This document shows, in pieces, positions 1 to 8,996 of a stretch of 64,000 bases of DNA. This DNA is from Saccharothrix luteola (GTDB taxonomy: Bacteria; Actinomycetota; Actinomycetes; Mycobacteriales; Pseudonocardiaceae): positions 29,973-93,972 of the forward strand of contig NZ_JAJHUO010000038.1 of NCBI RefSeq assembly GCF_020859565.1, read 5' to 3'. Each line of letters opens with the position of its first letter. Within the stretch, counting starts at the first letter, position 1. The position numbers were made by a program, and so were the translations under genes. A model generated the notes under the pieces. It saw nothing but the letters and a program-made list of their open reading frames with translations, was not told the origin of the DNA and ran no database searches.

Positions 1-31
1 TGGGCCCGAAAGGGTGTGGGGACCGCGCCGG

Positions 32-59
32 GGCGCGGCGGCTCCGGTGCCGCCGCGCC
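32..59 (-). terminator. Stem-loop after the xylanase gene
   Basis: A perfect 11-bp GC stem (32-42 pairs with 49-59) has a 6-nt loop. It lies 15 nt past the xylanase stop on the minus strand. There is no clear T-run, as is common in high-GC actinobacteria. Confidence 0.65.
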
Positions 60-74
60 ACCGGGTCCGGGTTC

Positions 75-752
75 CTAGCTGACGGTGATGTTCGAGTTGC
101 CGCTGCTCTGGTAACCCTCGGTCGCCATGATCATGTAGTAGCGGAAGCTGCCCAGCTGCATGCCGGCCCGGCTCCACGCGTCGAAGTGGTTGCCGGTGGT
201 GATGGTGCCGCCGACCCGCCGCTGCTGGCGGACGCTCCAGAACTGCGCGAACGTCTTGGTGCCTTCGACGGACGGGGCGTTGTAGCGCATCGTGTGGTAG
301 ATGTCGTACGTGCCGCCGTCGCTGGTGACCGTGCCCCGGTGCGTGCCGGTGGGCCGGTAGTTGCCCCAGCTGTCCACGATGTAGTACTCGACGAGCGGGC
401 CCGACGTCCAGCCGTAGAGGCACAGGTAACCGTTGCCCGAGGGGTTGAAGCTGCCCGAGTAGCGCACGGTCCGGCGGGACCCGGTGCTCCAACCCTTGCC
501 GCACACGAAGTTTCCGGTGTTCCGCCACGAGGTGCTGTACTGCCCGCCCGACCCCATGGTCATGGAGACGGTGTTCTGGGCGTCGGTCCAGAACGAGTAG
601 TAGTAGCCGTTGTGGGTGCCCGTCTGGTTCGTGGTGACGGTTTGGGCGTGGGCGGTGCCGGGCAGGATCAGCCCGGAGCCGAGCGCCAGGGCTCCGGCGC
701 CGCCGATGAACGTCCTGCGGCTGATCGGGTGCGCAGGGGCGTTGTCTTCCAT
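75..752 (-). CDS. Exported GH11 endo-1,4-beta-xylanase
   Basis: A 225-aa glycoside hydrolase family 11 enzyme that cleaves internal beta-1,4 bonds of xylan outside the cell. The N-terminus carries a Tat signal (SRRTFIGG, residues 11-18) followed by a hydrophobic stretch and an AHA cleavage site near residue 36. The mature part is the single beta-jelly-roll domain. The two catalytic glutamates are visible as E122 in LVEYYIVDSWG and E212 in MATEGYQSSG. No carbohydrate-binding module follows. The start at 752 is chosen over an upstream in-frame codon because GAGGAGGAA lies at ideal spacing and the Tat signal begins there. The gene is monocistronic, with a stem-loop just downstream. Confidence 0.95.
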   Translation of the reverse strand: MEDNAPAHPISRRTFIGGAGALALGSGLILPGTAHAQTVTTNQTGTHNGYYYSFWTDAQNTVSMTMGSGGQYSTSWRNTGNFVCGKGWSTGSRRTVRYSGSFNPSGNGYLCLYGWTSGPLVEYYIVDSWGNYRPTGTHRGTVTSDGGTYDIYHTMRYNAPSVEGTKTFAQFWSVRQQRRVGGTITTGNHFDAWSRAGMQLGSFRYYMIMATEGYQSSGNSNITVS

Positions 753-1273
753 GGGTTTGCTTCCTCCTCGTTGAGGCCAGCGAAAGGTCACCCGTCGTGC
801 AGCGGACCGGGCAGGCCTGCGGTGGCCGCAATGGCGGCCACGGCGCTCCCGGTGTCGTACACTGCGATCAGGCGTTCACCGCGTCGTCGCATTCGACGGT
901 CGGTTGCCTCCAGTCGCGTGGGTGACCCGATCGACATCGGTCCAGGGTCTGTCGATGCAGACAGTGTTTGGCTGACTCCGGCGTGCTGTCAACAATTCTC
1001 GTAAGGTTGCGAAACCCTTATCGTAAATTTGCGCAAATTTGCCTGCCGCAGGCATGTCTTGAATTCATCGGCCCTGGTGTCGGCATTTCGCGGTCCGGCG
1101 GCGCCTCGGGGGCGGTGAAAAGTTTCGGAAGCCTATCGAACTCCGCAGGGGGTGCGGAGCGGTCGTCGGCGACCGCGCCGGCCGTCTCAAGATCACCCGA
1201 TCGTGCGTGGCATTCGGGCGTGCGCATTGGGAAGAATGGTCCTGGGGATGTTGGTGCGCGGGGGGATGCGTCG
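753..1273. other. Divergent intergenic region, 521 bp
   Basis: Region between the xylanase and the protease/STAND gene, which are divergently transcribed. Positions about 990-1050 form an AT-rich island, in contrast to the surrounding DNA. It holds a perfect palindrome at 1025-1040 and an adjoining GCCTG-CCG-CAGGC inverted repeat at 1041-1053. No protein with convincing codon bias is seen. Promoters for both flanking genes are expected here. Confidence 0.6.
1025..1040. promoter_or_regulatory. 16-bp perfect palindrome AAATTTGCGCAAATTT
   Basis: A perfect dyad in an AT-rich patch about 275 bp upstream of the xylanase start and 235 bp upstream of the protease/STAND start. It is a candidate operator; no regulator can be assigned from sequence alone. 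Confidence 0.5.
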
Positions 1274-4200
1274 ATGGAGTCAGCGCGTGCGTTGCCTGCG
1301 GCTGTCGTGCGGGTGCGCGACGGTCGGGGTTCGGTGGTGGGCGCCGGCTTCCTGGTCGCGCCGGACCTGGTGTGCACGTGTGCGCACGTCGTGGGCGACG
1401 GCGCCGGGCCGCCGCCGGGGCCGGTGCGGGTGGACTTCCCGATGCTGCCGGGCGTGCCGGCCCGCACCGCGCGGGTGGAGGCGTGGCGGCCGGTGCTGGC
1501 GGACGGTCGCGGCGACATCGCGCTGCTGCGGTTGACCGAGCCGCCGCCGGAGGGCGCCGCTACGTTGGTCCTCGGCGCGGCGGAGAACCCGTGGGGCCGG
1601 CGGTTCCGCGTGCCCGGGTTCCCGGCGGGCCACGAGGACGGCGTCTGGGTCGGCGGCAGCCTGCGCGAGCGCCAGGGCACCGGGTGGGTGCAGATGCAGG
1701 CCGACGACGGGCCGCGCATCGCGCGCGGGTTCAGCGGCTCGCCGGTGTGGAGCGAGGAGCTGGCGGCGGTGATCGGCATGACGGTGGCCGCCGACCGCGG
1801 CTCGGGCACCGCCTACCTGATCCCGTCCGAGGCGCTGGTCGAGGTCTCGGGCGCGGTGGCGCCACCGTGCCCGTTCCGGGGCCTGCGGGCGTTCCGCGCC
1901 GAGGACGCGCGGTACTTCTTCGGGCGCGACGACGAGGTCGACCGGCTCGCCGAACGGGTGGCGCGGCAGCGGGTCGTGCTGGTGGTCGGGCCGTCGGGGT
2001 GCGGCAAGTCGTCGTTGGTGGACGCCGGGCTCCGGCCGCGGCTGGAAGCGGCGGGCAGGCCGGTGGCCCTGGTCCGGCCCGTGCCCGGCCAGACGGCGGA
2101 CGACCTGCTGGCCGTGCTGCGCCCGGTCGCCGTGCCCGGCGCGGTGCTCGTGATCGACCAGTTCGAGGAGGTCGTCACGACCGACCCGGCCACCGCGCGG
2201 GAGGTGCTGCGGCTGCTGGACGAGCTGACCGCCGCGCCGGACGGACCGCGGGTCGTGCTGACGCTGCGCGCGGGTTCCCTGGACGGGCTGCTGGCGGCCG
2301 GCGGCGTGCCCGCGCTGGACGACGCGACGATGTTCCTCGCGCCCCTGAGCGGAGACCGGCTGCGACAGGCCGTGGAGCGGCCCGTGGCGCTCACCCCCGG
2401 CGTGGCCTACCAGGACGGCGTGGTCGACCGCGTGCTCGCCGACGCGCGGGACGGCACGGGCCTGCTGCCGCTGGTCGAGTTCACCCTCACCGAGCTGTGG
2501 AAGGCGCAGGAGGCCGGTCGGCTCACGTTGCGCGCCTACGACGAGCTCGGTGGTGTCGCGGGCGCGTTGGCCGGCCACGCCGAGCGGTTCTACCGCGACC
2601 TCGACCCGGCCGAGCGGGACCCGGTGCGGCGGTTGCTGGTGCGCCTGACCCGACCCACCGACGACGGCTTCGCGTTGCGCCCCACCAGGGTGGACGAGGT
2701 GCCCGAGGACCTGCGCCGGGTGGTGGACGTGCTGCTGGGCGCGCGGCTGCTGGTCGTCCGCGAGGACCCCGGCCAGCCGCGGGTGCTCGCCCCGGCGCAC
2801 GAAGCCCTGCTGCGCAACTGGCGGACCCTGCGCGGGTGGCTGGAGGCCGACCGCGAGTTCCTGGCCTGGCACGCGCAGGTGCGTGAACGCGCCGACCAGT
2901 GGGAGCGCGAGGGCTGTGACCGGAGCCTGGTGCTGCGCGGCGGGCAGCTCGCCACCGCGTGGCAGTGGCTCGACCAGCGCCCGGCCGACGTGGACCGGCG
3001 CGAGCACGACTACGTGGCCGCCGGTCAGGCCGTGCGGCGCCGGTCGACCAGGACGCGGCGCGCGGCCGTGGCGGTCATGGCGGCGCTGCTGCTGGTGTCG
3101 GGGCTGCTCACCGCCCGCACGGTCTCGGCGAACCAGGAGCTGGACACCACCGTGCGGCGGCAGGGCGCGCAGCTGCTGTACGACCTCGCCGAGCGCGAGG
3201 CCGGGATCTCCGCGATGAGCGCGTTGCAGTTCGCGCTGGCGTCCTGGCGGCACGACCCGGCGGTCGGCTACGGCGCGCTGGTGCGGCAGCAGGCCGTGTT
3301 CCACGACGTGGCCGAGGTGGACGTGGACCGGTTCGCCGTGCCGATGGAGGTAATCGCCACGACCCCGAGCGGCGACGTCGCCGTGTCCGCGACCGCGTCC
3401 GGGGCGTTGACCGCGTGGCGTGGCCCGCGGGGCGACGCGCCGGAGTCGTGGCCGCTCGGCACGGTCGACGGCGTGGAGGGCATCCGGGTCAGCGACGACG
3501 GCACGCGGGTCGCGGTGGCCGACGCGGCGGCGGCGATCCGGGTGTGGGACCTGCGCGAGCGCGGCGAACCGGTCCTGGTGCGCCCCGCCTCCGCGGAGCC
3601 GGACCCGCTGGACGACGCCGGCCTGGAGATCTCACCGTCGGGCGGGCACGTCGTCCTGGTCAACAAGTCGTTGGTGGAGGTGTGGGACGTGGCGCGGCGG
3701 TCCCGCGTGGAGGGGTTCGCGCCGCCGCCGGCCGAGGTGCTCGGCGTCGCCGCGGTGGACGACGAGCTCGGCGTGGTGGCGTTGCTCGAAGCGCGGGCCG
3801 ACGGCACGGTGTTCGCCGTGCGGTCGCTCGAGACCGGGGCGGAGGTGCGTGCGACGCCGGGGCTGTCCACCACGGCCCGCCAGGGGCGCATGGTGCTGTC
3901 GTGCGCGCACGACGTGCTCGCCGGGCGGGACGTGTTCAGCGGTGCGGAGGTGTTCCGCCGGGCCGCGCCGGACTGCGGCGACGTGGCCACCGACCTCACC
4001 GGCGAGTACCTGGCGTTCGACCCGGGCGTCGAGTCGGGCAGCTTCGGCCTGGTGACGTACCTCGACCCGCGTGACGGCCGGGCCTACCAGTCCTCGACAC
4101 CGAGTTCGGACCTGACCGCGGACCAGGAGGTCGGCGGCGGCACGGTCGTGCTGCGGTCACCGGACGGCACGCCCGACATCCGGCACGTGCGCGGCCGGGC

Positions 4201-5263
4201 GGTGGTGCGGATGAGACCACCGCGCCCGATCGAGGAGGTCGGTTCCCAGCAGTCGGCGTACGCGGGCACGAACGACCTGGTCAACCCGGCGTACAGCGCG
4301 GACGGCTCGCTGATGGCGGTGGTGGAGGGCGCGAGCGACCAGGTGCCCGGCCTGTCGCTGGTCGACACCCGCACCCGGCGGCGGCTGGCGCGCGTGCCGG
4401 ACCTGTTGCCTCCGGGCCGGTTGTTCCTGCAGTTCACCCCGGACAACGCCCGGCTGCTCCTGTTCGACGGTCCGGAGCTGCTCGTGCTGGACACCCGCGA
4501 CCTGGCGGAGTTGCGCCGGGTCCGGCTGCCCCGGCCCGCGGAGCTCGGTGACCAGGGCGACCGGCTCTGGCGGCGTTCGGTGGCCGCCGTGGACGACCGC
4601 ACCGCCGTGACCTTGTACGCGGGGCTGCTCACCCGGTGGAACCTCGACAGCGGCTCGCCGATCGGGGAGCCGCTGCCGGTCGGCGACACCGCGCGCGAGC
4701 TGCTGGAGGCGGCGGAACGCGGCGTCGTCCTGCGCACACCCGATCCCGACCGCGTCCTCGTCAACACGCCGCACGGCCAGCGGTGGTGGGACCTGGCGAG
4801 CCGGGCCAAGGGCGCCGACATCGCACCCGAACCGGACTCGACCATGGTCGCCGCGGCGCTGCACCGGCCACGCATCGCGATCCAGTACTCGTCGGGCCGC
4901 GCCTACGTGCACGACACGGACTCCGGCACCACCTCGGCGGCGATCCCGCTCACCGCGCACGTGGCGCCCCTCGGGTTCACCCCGGACGGGAAGCTGCTCG
5001 CCTCCGGCGAGGACGAGCTGATCCAGGTGTGGGACCCGGGAACGGCACGCCTGCTCGGCGAGTTCCGGCTGCCCGACGACACGGTCAGACCTGTGGTGGC
5101 GGGCTCCCGGCTGATCGCCGCGAACAAGCAGGGCTTCGTCTCGCTGGACCTCGAACCGTCCCGCTGGTTCCCGGCGTTGTGCGCCGCCGCCGGTCGCGAC
5201 TACACACCGTCCGAAGTGGACCGACTGCCGCCGGGGGTCGACCGGGGCAATCCCTGCGGGTGA
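1274..5263 (+). CDS. Trypsin-like protease / STAND NTPase / beta-propeller protein
   Basis: A large (about 1329 aa) multidomain protein of the type found in bacterial signalling and conflict systems. Residues about 8-190 form a trypsin-like peptidase with an intact triad: H38 in TCAHVV, D81 in GDIALLRL, S154 in GFSGSP. Residues 200-222 contain the PFRGLRAF...FFGRDDEV motif that precedes many STAND modules. Walker A is GPSGCGKS at 239-246, and a Walker B-like VLVIDQFEE lies near 295. One membrane segment (about 597-617, AAVAVMAALLLVSGLL) follows, then a long WD40-like beta-propeller with unit motifs such as IRVWDLRE and IQVWDPGT. Family knowledge suggests that the propeller senses a signal and ATP-dependent oligomerisation controls the protease; this is inferred. 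The start at 1274 is the first codon giving a sensible N-terminus; a weak GGGGG ribosome site precedes it. The gene is convergent with the next one, with only 4 nt between stops. Confidence 0.85.
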   Translation: MESARALPAAVVRVRDGRGSVVGAGFLVAPDLVCTCAHVVGDGAGPPPGPVRVDFPMLPGVPARTARVEAWRPVLADGRGDIALLRLTEPPPEGAATLVLGAAENPWGRRFRVPGFPAGHEDGVWVGGSLRERQGTGWVQMQADDGPRIARGFSGSPVWSEELAAVIGMTVAADRGSGTAYLIPSEALVEVSGAVAPPCPFRGLRAFRAEDARYFFGRDDEVDRLAERVARQRVVLVVGPSGCGKSSLVDAGLRPRLEAAGRPVALVRPVPGQTADDLLAVLRPVAVPGAVLVIDQFEEVVTTDPATAREVLRLLDELTAAPDGPRVVLTLRAGSLDGLLAAGGVPALDDATMFLAPLSGDRLRQAVERPVALTPGVAYQDGVVDRVLADARDGTGLLPLVEFTLTELWKAQEAGRLTLRAYDELGGVAGALAGHAERFYRDLDPAERDPVRRLLVRLTRPTDDGFALRPTRVDEVPEDLRRVVDVLLGARLLVVREDPGQPRVLAPAHEALLRNWRTLRGWLEADREFLAWHAQVRERADQWEREGCDRSLVLRGGQLATAWQWLDQRPADVDRREHDYVAAGQAVRRRSTRTRRAAVAVMAALLLVSGLLTARTVSANQELDTTVRRQGAQLLYDLAEREAGISAMSALQFALASWRHDPAVGYGALVRQQAVFHDVAEVDVDRFAVPMEVIATTPSGDVAVSATASGALTAWRGPRGDAPESWPLGTVDGVEGIRVSDDGTRVAVADAAAAIRVWDLRERGEPVLVRPASAEPDPLDDAGLEISPSGGHVVLVNKSLVEVWDVARRSRVEGFAPPPAEVLGVAAVDDELGVVALLEARADGTVFAVRSLETGAEVRATPGLSTTARQGRMVLSCAHDVLAGRDVFSGAEVFRRAAPDCGDVATDLTGEYLAFDPGVESGSFGLVTYLDPRDGRAYQSSTPSSDLTADQEVGGGTVVLRSPDGTPDIRHVRGRAVVRMRPPRPIEEVGSQQSAYAGTNDLVNPAYSADGSLMAVVEGASDQVPGLSLVDTRTRRRLARVPDLLPPGRLFLQFTPDNARLLLFDGPELLVLDTRDLAELRRVRLPRPAELGDQGDRLWRRSVAAVDDRTAVTLYAGLLTRWNLDSGSPIGEPLPVGDTARELLEAAERGVVLRTPDPDRVLVNTPHGQRWWDLASRAKGADIAPEPDSTMVAAALHRPRIAIQYSSGRAYVHDTDSGTTSAAIPLTAHVAPLGFTPDGKLLASGEDELIQVWDPGTARLLGEFRLPDDTVRPVVAGSRLIAANKQGFVSLDLEPSRWFPALCAAAGRDYTPSEVDRLPPGVDRGNPCG

Positions 5264-5267
5264 CGGC

Positions 5268-6398
5268 TCAGCTCGGGTCGCCCGGCGCGGGGTCGGTGGG
5301 GCGGTCCCACGACTCGGTGGTGAGCTGGGCCAGGGTGGAGCTGGTCAGCTCGGTGACGAGCAGGCTGCGGGACAGGGGGAGCAGGCGGTGCGCCTTGCAG
5401 TGCTGGGTGGGCAGCACGGTGACCTCCTCGCCGACGACCTCGGTGTAGTCCGGGTCGAACGTGACTCGCACGACCACGTCGAGCACGTCGTCGGAGACGA
5501 TCGACGACCCGAGCAGCCACGCGCTCGGCCCGCCGGCGGGGTCGAACGCGATGTGCAGCAGTCCCGCGTCGGTGACCTCCGAGGACCGCAACCGGAACCA
5601 CGTGGTGGAGCCGTCGGCGTCGATGCGGCCGAACGTGCCGATGCCGTGATCGCTGGTGCCCAGCAGCGCGACCCACAGGCCGACCGGACCGGCCACCAGC
5701 CCCACCGGCCGGTCGGGGACGTCCAGTTGGGCGGTGTCGCGGGTCCGGGGGTTGATGCGCAGGACCTGGCTCGCGTCGTCCTGGCTGGCGTAGAACTCGC
5801 CGGATTCGGGGTGCCGGGCGACGAAGATCGGGTTCGGGCGGGCCTCGTAGAGCCGGAACCGGGACGGGTCGGCGTGGTCGATCGACAGCACGTGGTTGCT
5901 GGTCTTGAGGCTCACCCACAGCTGGTCGCCGTACTCGCCGACGTAGTGCGGCCCCTGCCCGCCGCCGGGGACGTCGATCGTGCGCAGCACGCGGGGTGGC
6001 GCGTCGACGTCCGGGCCGTTGGGGTCCACCAGCAGGAGCCGGTTGTCGCCCTCGTGGGTGGCCCACACCAGGCCGGGGTGGCGCTGCGACACCGCCAGGC
6101 CGTGCAGCATGGAGTGCGCTTCACCCAACGGGTGCGCCCGCACCGCCTGGACCTGCTCGCCCGCCGGGTCGAGCCGGACCTTGACCAGGTGGCTGTTGGA
6201 CATCTGCGACACGAGCACCAGCGGCAGCCCGGGAACCCGCACCAGTTCGTGCGTCTGCTCGGCGTGCGGCAACCCGTACTCGACCACCGAGCGGCGCGGC
6301 ACGCCCCGTGCCGGTCGGGCGTGGGCCGGACCGGCGGTCACCAGCGGCGTGGAGATCGCCGTGAGCAGCACGGATCGGTGGAACGCGCGCCGGTCCAT
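5268..6398 (-). CDS. Exported streptogramin-lyase-like beta-propeller protein
   Basis: A 376-aa protein with an N-terminal twin-arginine-type signal (DRRAFHRSVLLTAIS then AHARPA). The rest is made of repeated blades of the virginiamycin B lyase/SMP-30-like propeller type, for example SQMSNSHLVKVRLD, GPHYVGEYGDQLWVSLKTSNHVLSID and YASQDDASQVLRINP. It lacks a motif that would prove lyase activity, so substrate and reaction are unknown. The start at 6398 has a GAGGAGG ribosome site 5 nt upstream; the longer upstream frame has no such support. It lies downstream of the lasso exporter on the same strand, separated by 164 nt, and may or may not share its transcript. Confidence 0.7.
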   Translation of the reverse strand: MDRRAFHRSVLLTAISTPLVTAGPAHARPARGVPRRSVVEYGLPHAEQTHELVRVPGLPLVLVSQMSNSHLVKVRLDPAGEQVQAVRAHPLGEAHSMLHGLAVSQRHPGLVWATHEGDNRLLLVDPNGPDVDAPPRVLRTIDVPGGGQGPHYVGEYGDQLWVSLKTSNHVLSIDHADPSRFRLYEARPNPIFVARHPESGEFYASQDDASQVLRINPRTRDTAQLDVPDRPVGLVAGPVGLWVALLGTSDHGIGTFGRIDADGSTTWFRLRSSEVTDAGLLHIAFDPAGGPSAWLLGSSIVSDDVLDVVVRVTFDPDYTEVVGEEVTVLPTQHCKAHRLLPLSRSLLVTELTSSTLAQLTTESWDRPTDPAPGDPS

Positions 6399-6562
6399 CG
6401 GGCCTCCTCGGACGGGATCCGGATCGGCCCAACCGTAGGCACGGCCGCGCCCCGCCACTGCCCGATGCCCCGGACGAGCCCGCGTCGGGTGAACGGATTG
6501 CCCCGTCACGGGGACGCAGGCCCACCACGACCTGCCACCGGGGGGTGGCCGCCGACGCCCTG

Positions 6563-8287
6563 TCACGTGGCGAGTCGCCGGTACAACTCGCTGTCGCTCA
6601 GCAGTTGCGCCGGCGTTCCCCGTGCGGCCACGCGACCGCCGTCGAGCAGCACCACGCAATCCGCGCTGCGCAGCGTCGACGGCCGGTGCGCGATGACGAG
6701 CAGGGCGCACTCGGCGGCGACGCGGGCGACGGTCTCGGCCAGGACGGCTTCGGTCATGGCGTCCAGTTGCGAAGTGGGTTCGTCCAGCAGCAGCAACGAG
6801 GGCTTGGTGAGCAGCGCGCGGGCCAGCGCGACTCGTTGGCGTTCCCCACCGGACAGCGTGCAACCGCGGTCGCCGACCTCCGTGTCCAGTCCGGCGGGCA
6901 GGCGGGCGACGAGGTCACCGAGGTCGGCCAGGCGCACCACGCGGTCGATCTCGGCCACGTCGGCGTCGGGGTCCGCGTAGGTGATGTTGTCCCGCAGCGT
7001 GCCGTGCAACACCGGGGTGTTCTGCTCCACGAAAGCAAGTCGTGCCCGGCACTGCGCCCGGCTCAGCTCGCGCACGTCGCGGCCTTCGAGCAGGATCGAC
7101 CCGCCTTGGGGGTCGTAGAAGCGCTCGACCAGGGCGAGGACCGTGGACTTGCCCTCTCCCGACCTGCCCGCGAGCGCGACCAGGGAGCGGGGCGGCACCT
7201 CGAACGACACGCCGTGCAGCACCGGGCGGTCGGGGTAGTGGAACCGCACGTCCCGGAACTCCAGCACCGCGGTCGTCCGAGCGGGCTCCGCGGCGACGGG
7301 GGAACTCGCCCGGTTCTCCTCGACGGGCAGGGCCAGGACCTCCCACACGCGCTGCAACGCGCCCATGCCGCGCTGGATGGTGGTCACGGCGTGGAACGTC
7401 GACGCCAGCGGAACGGCGAGGTAGCTCGCGTACAACAGGAACGCCACCAGGTCACCCAGTGAGGCGGCGTCACGCGCGACGCGGACGCCACCCACGAGCA
7501 GCACCAGCAGGAGCGTGCCGTTGGCCGCCAGTTCGACGGCGGGATCGGCGACGCAGGCCAGCCTCGCGGTGCGCACGCCGGAGCGGTAGGCGGAGTCGGC
7601 CTGCCGCCCGATGCGCTCGGTCTCCCGCTGCTCCGCACGGCTGGCCCGCACGGTCCGGATGGCGCCGAGCGCGCGGTCGAGGTCGGCCGCCATCGCGCCG
7701 ACGCTGGCCTGGGTCCGCTCACTGGCCGCGCGCATGCCCCGCACGGCGCCGACCACGAGCAGCGCACCGGCCGCGACGGTCACGAACACCAGGACGAACA
7801 GCGTGACGTCGAGCCACACCATCAGGGCCACGATCCCGGCCGTGGTGATGACACCGGTGACCAGGTCGACGAACGACTGGGCGACCACGTCGCGCAGCAC
7901 GGTCGTGTCGGCGCCGGTCCGGGACACCAGGTCGCCGATCCGGCGTTCGTCGTAGACCGGTATGGGCAGCTTCAGCAGGTGCCCGATCAGCGACCGGCGC
8001 AGTCCCAGCACGATGCCCTCGCCCGTGCGTTCCAGCAGGAACCGGCCGAAGGCGCCGAGGAGCGCCTGGGCGACGAACAGGGCGGCGAGGACGGCGACGA
8101 GTCCCCACGCCGCCCGGCCCGTGCCCGCTTGGGTGATGGCCTCCCGCGCGAGCAGCGGTTGCGCCAGACCCAGGACCGCGCCCACCAGGGTGAGCAGCAC
8201 GGCGACCAGCACGGCCTTCCGGTGGCCGCGCACGAGCCCGAGCAGATCCCTGACCCGCGCGCCCGGCGCGTCGGGCCCGCGGCTCAT
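6563..8287 (-). CDS. Lasso peptide ABC exporter (fused permease-ATPase)
   Basis: A 574-aa half-transporter with six predicted membrane helices in residues about 20-310 and a C-terminal nucleotide-binding domain. Walker A is GRSGEGKST, the signature is LSGGERQRVALARA, and Walker B is LLLLDEPTSQLD, followed by an H-loop (VIAHRPST). By position at the end of the lasso cluster it is the exporter (D protein), which also confers immunity in characterised clusters. Its ATG overlaps the stop of the leader peptidase gene by 4 nt (ATGA), indicating translational coupling. The length matches lasso and bacteriocin exporters without an N-terminal C39 peptidase domain; leader removal is done by the separate B2 protein. 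Confidence 0.93.
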   Translation of the reverse strand: MSRGPDAPGARVRDLLGLVRGHRKAVLVAVLLTLVGAVLGLAQPLLAREAITQAGTGRAAWGLVAVLAALFVAQALLGAFGRFLLERTGEGIVLGLRRSLIGHLLKLPIPVYDERRIGDLVSRTGADTTVLRDVVAQSFVDLVTGVITTAGIVALMVWLDVTLFVLVFVTVAAGALLVVGAVRGMRAASERTQASVGAMAADLDRALGAIRTVRASRAEQRETERIGRQADSAYRSGVRTARLACVADPAVELAANGTLLLVLLVGGVRVARDAASLGDLVAFLLYASYLAVPLASTFHAVTTIQRGMGALQRVWEVLALPVEENRASSPVAAEPARTTAVLEFRDVRFHYPDRPVLHGVSFEVPPRSLVALAGRSGEGKSTVLALVERFYDPQGGSILLEGRDVRELSRAQCRARLAFVEQNTPVLHGTLRDNITYADPDADVAEIDRVVRLADLGDLVARLPAGLDTEVGDRGCTLSGGERQRVALARALLTKPSLLLLDEPTSQLDAMTEAVLAETVARVAAECALLVIAHRPSTLRSADCVVLLDGGRVAARGTPAQLLSDSELYRRLAT

Positions 8288-8730
8288 CCTCCGGACCTCC
8301 GCGAGGGCGCCGGTGGCACCACGATGAGGCGGATGAAGTAGTCGGCGGGCACCTGCTCGTCCACCAGCCGACCGTCCACCTCGACCCAGGCGTGCGCGCC
8401 GAACGGCGGCCTCTTCCGCGCGCCGGCGCACCACGTCGGCCACGTGCCCGTCATGCGGCACAGCAGCGCCGTCGCCAGCGAACGGGGCAGGCACCCTTGC
8501 GGCCCGGCGCACGTGAGGCTGATCGCGAGCACCGCGTCGCGCGCCCGTTTCGCCTCGGCGTGGGTGGCGGGTCGGGCTCCGCGCCGGAGCACGGTGAGCA
8601 CTGCCCGGATGCGCGCCGGCGACCACCGCGCGATCGGGCGGACCGCGGCGACCGCCAGCCGCGCGGCCACCCGTCGTGGCAGGGCGATGTCCCGGCGGGG
8701 AGGCCGGGTGATGGCGCCGGGGCTCGTCAC
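8284..8730 (-). CDS. Lasso peptide leader peptidase (B2, transglutaminase-like)
   Basis: A 148-aa protein of the lasso B2 family, which cuts the leader from the precursor before cyclisation. The cysteine of the Cys-His-Asp protease site is seen in GPQGCLPRSLATALL. The histidine is in FGAHAWVEVDGRLV, and acidic residues follow. The family's short alpha-helical N-terminus is present (ARLAVAAVRPIARWSPARIR). The GTG start overlaps the B1 stop by 4 nt (GTGA), and the stop overlaps the exporter start by 4 nt, so B1, B2 and D are tightly coupled. Split B1 and B2 are typical of actinobacterial lasso clusters. Confidence 0.92.
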   Translation of the reverse strand: MTSPGAITRPPRRDIALPRRVAARLAVAAVRPIARWSPARIRAVLTVLRRGARPATHAEAKRARDAVLAISLTCAGPQGCLPRSLATALLCRMTGTWPTWCAGARKRPPFGAHAWVEVDGRLVDEQVPADYFIRLIVVPPAPSRRSGG

Positions 8731-8984
8731 GACGTGACCAGGTCGGCCGAGCGCAGGCTGTCGAGCAACGTCTCGACGTCGTTCCTCGCTTGGGGTTCGT
8801 CCACGTCGAACTGCTCGGTGAGCGCCTGCACCGCCTCGGCGGGCGTGCGGCCGGCCATGAGCAGGCGCACCACCTCCGCGCCGGTCGGGTTGAGCTGCCA
8901 GTACTCGCCGGTGCGCTCGTCGAGCAGCACGGTGCCGTACTCGGTGTCCGCCGTGGACACACCGTCGCGGATCCGGAGGGGCAT
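8727..8984 (-). CDS. Lasso precursor recognition protein (B1, PqqD-like RRE)
   Basis: An 85-aa winged-helix RiPP recognition element of the PqqD type. It binds the precursor leader and delivers it to B2 and the cyclase. The beta-strand pattern TEYGTVLLDERTGEYWQLN and the helix GAEVVRLLMAGRTPAEAV are characteristic, as is the acidic helix near the end. It sits between the cyclase (12 nt upstream) and B2 (4-nt overlap). An AAGGGAGAT-like ribosome site precedes the ATG. Confidence 0.92.
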   Translation of the reverse strand: MPLRIRDGVSTADTEYGTVLLDERTGEYWQLNPTGAEVVRLLMAGRTPAEAVQALTEQFDVDEPQARNDVETLLDSLRSADLVTS

Positions 8985-8996
8985 GCCGATCTCCCT

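Noticed and set aside
5268..6398. The beta-propeller protein as a member of the lasso cluster
   Set aside because: It is on the same strand but separated by 164 nt, has its own ribosome site and an export signal, and no lasso-tailoring family matches it. A link is possible but not supported.
5388..6980. A 530-codon plus-strand frame
   Set aside because: Antisense to the beta-propeller protein and the end of the exporter gene; amino-acid composition is typical of antisense frames.
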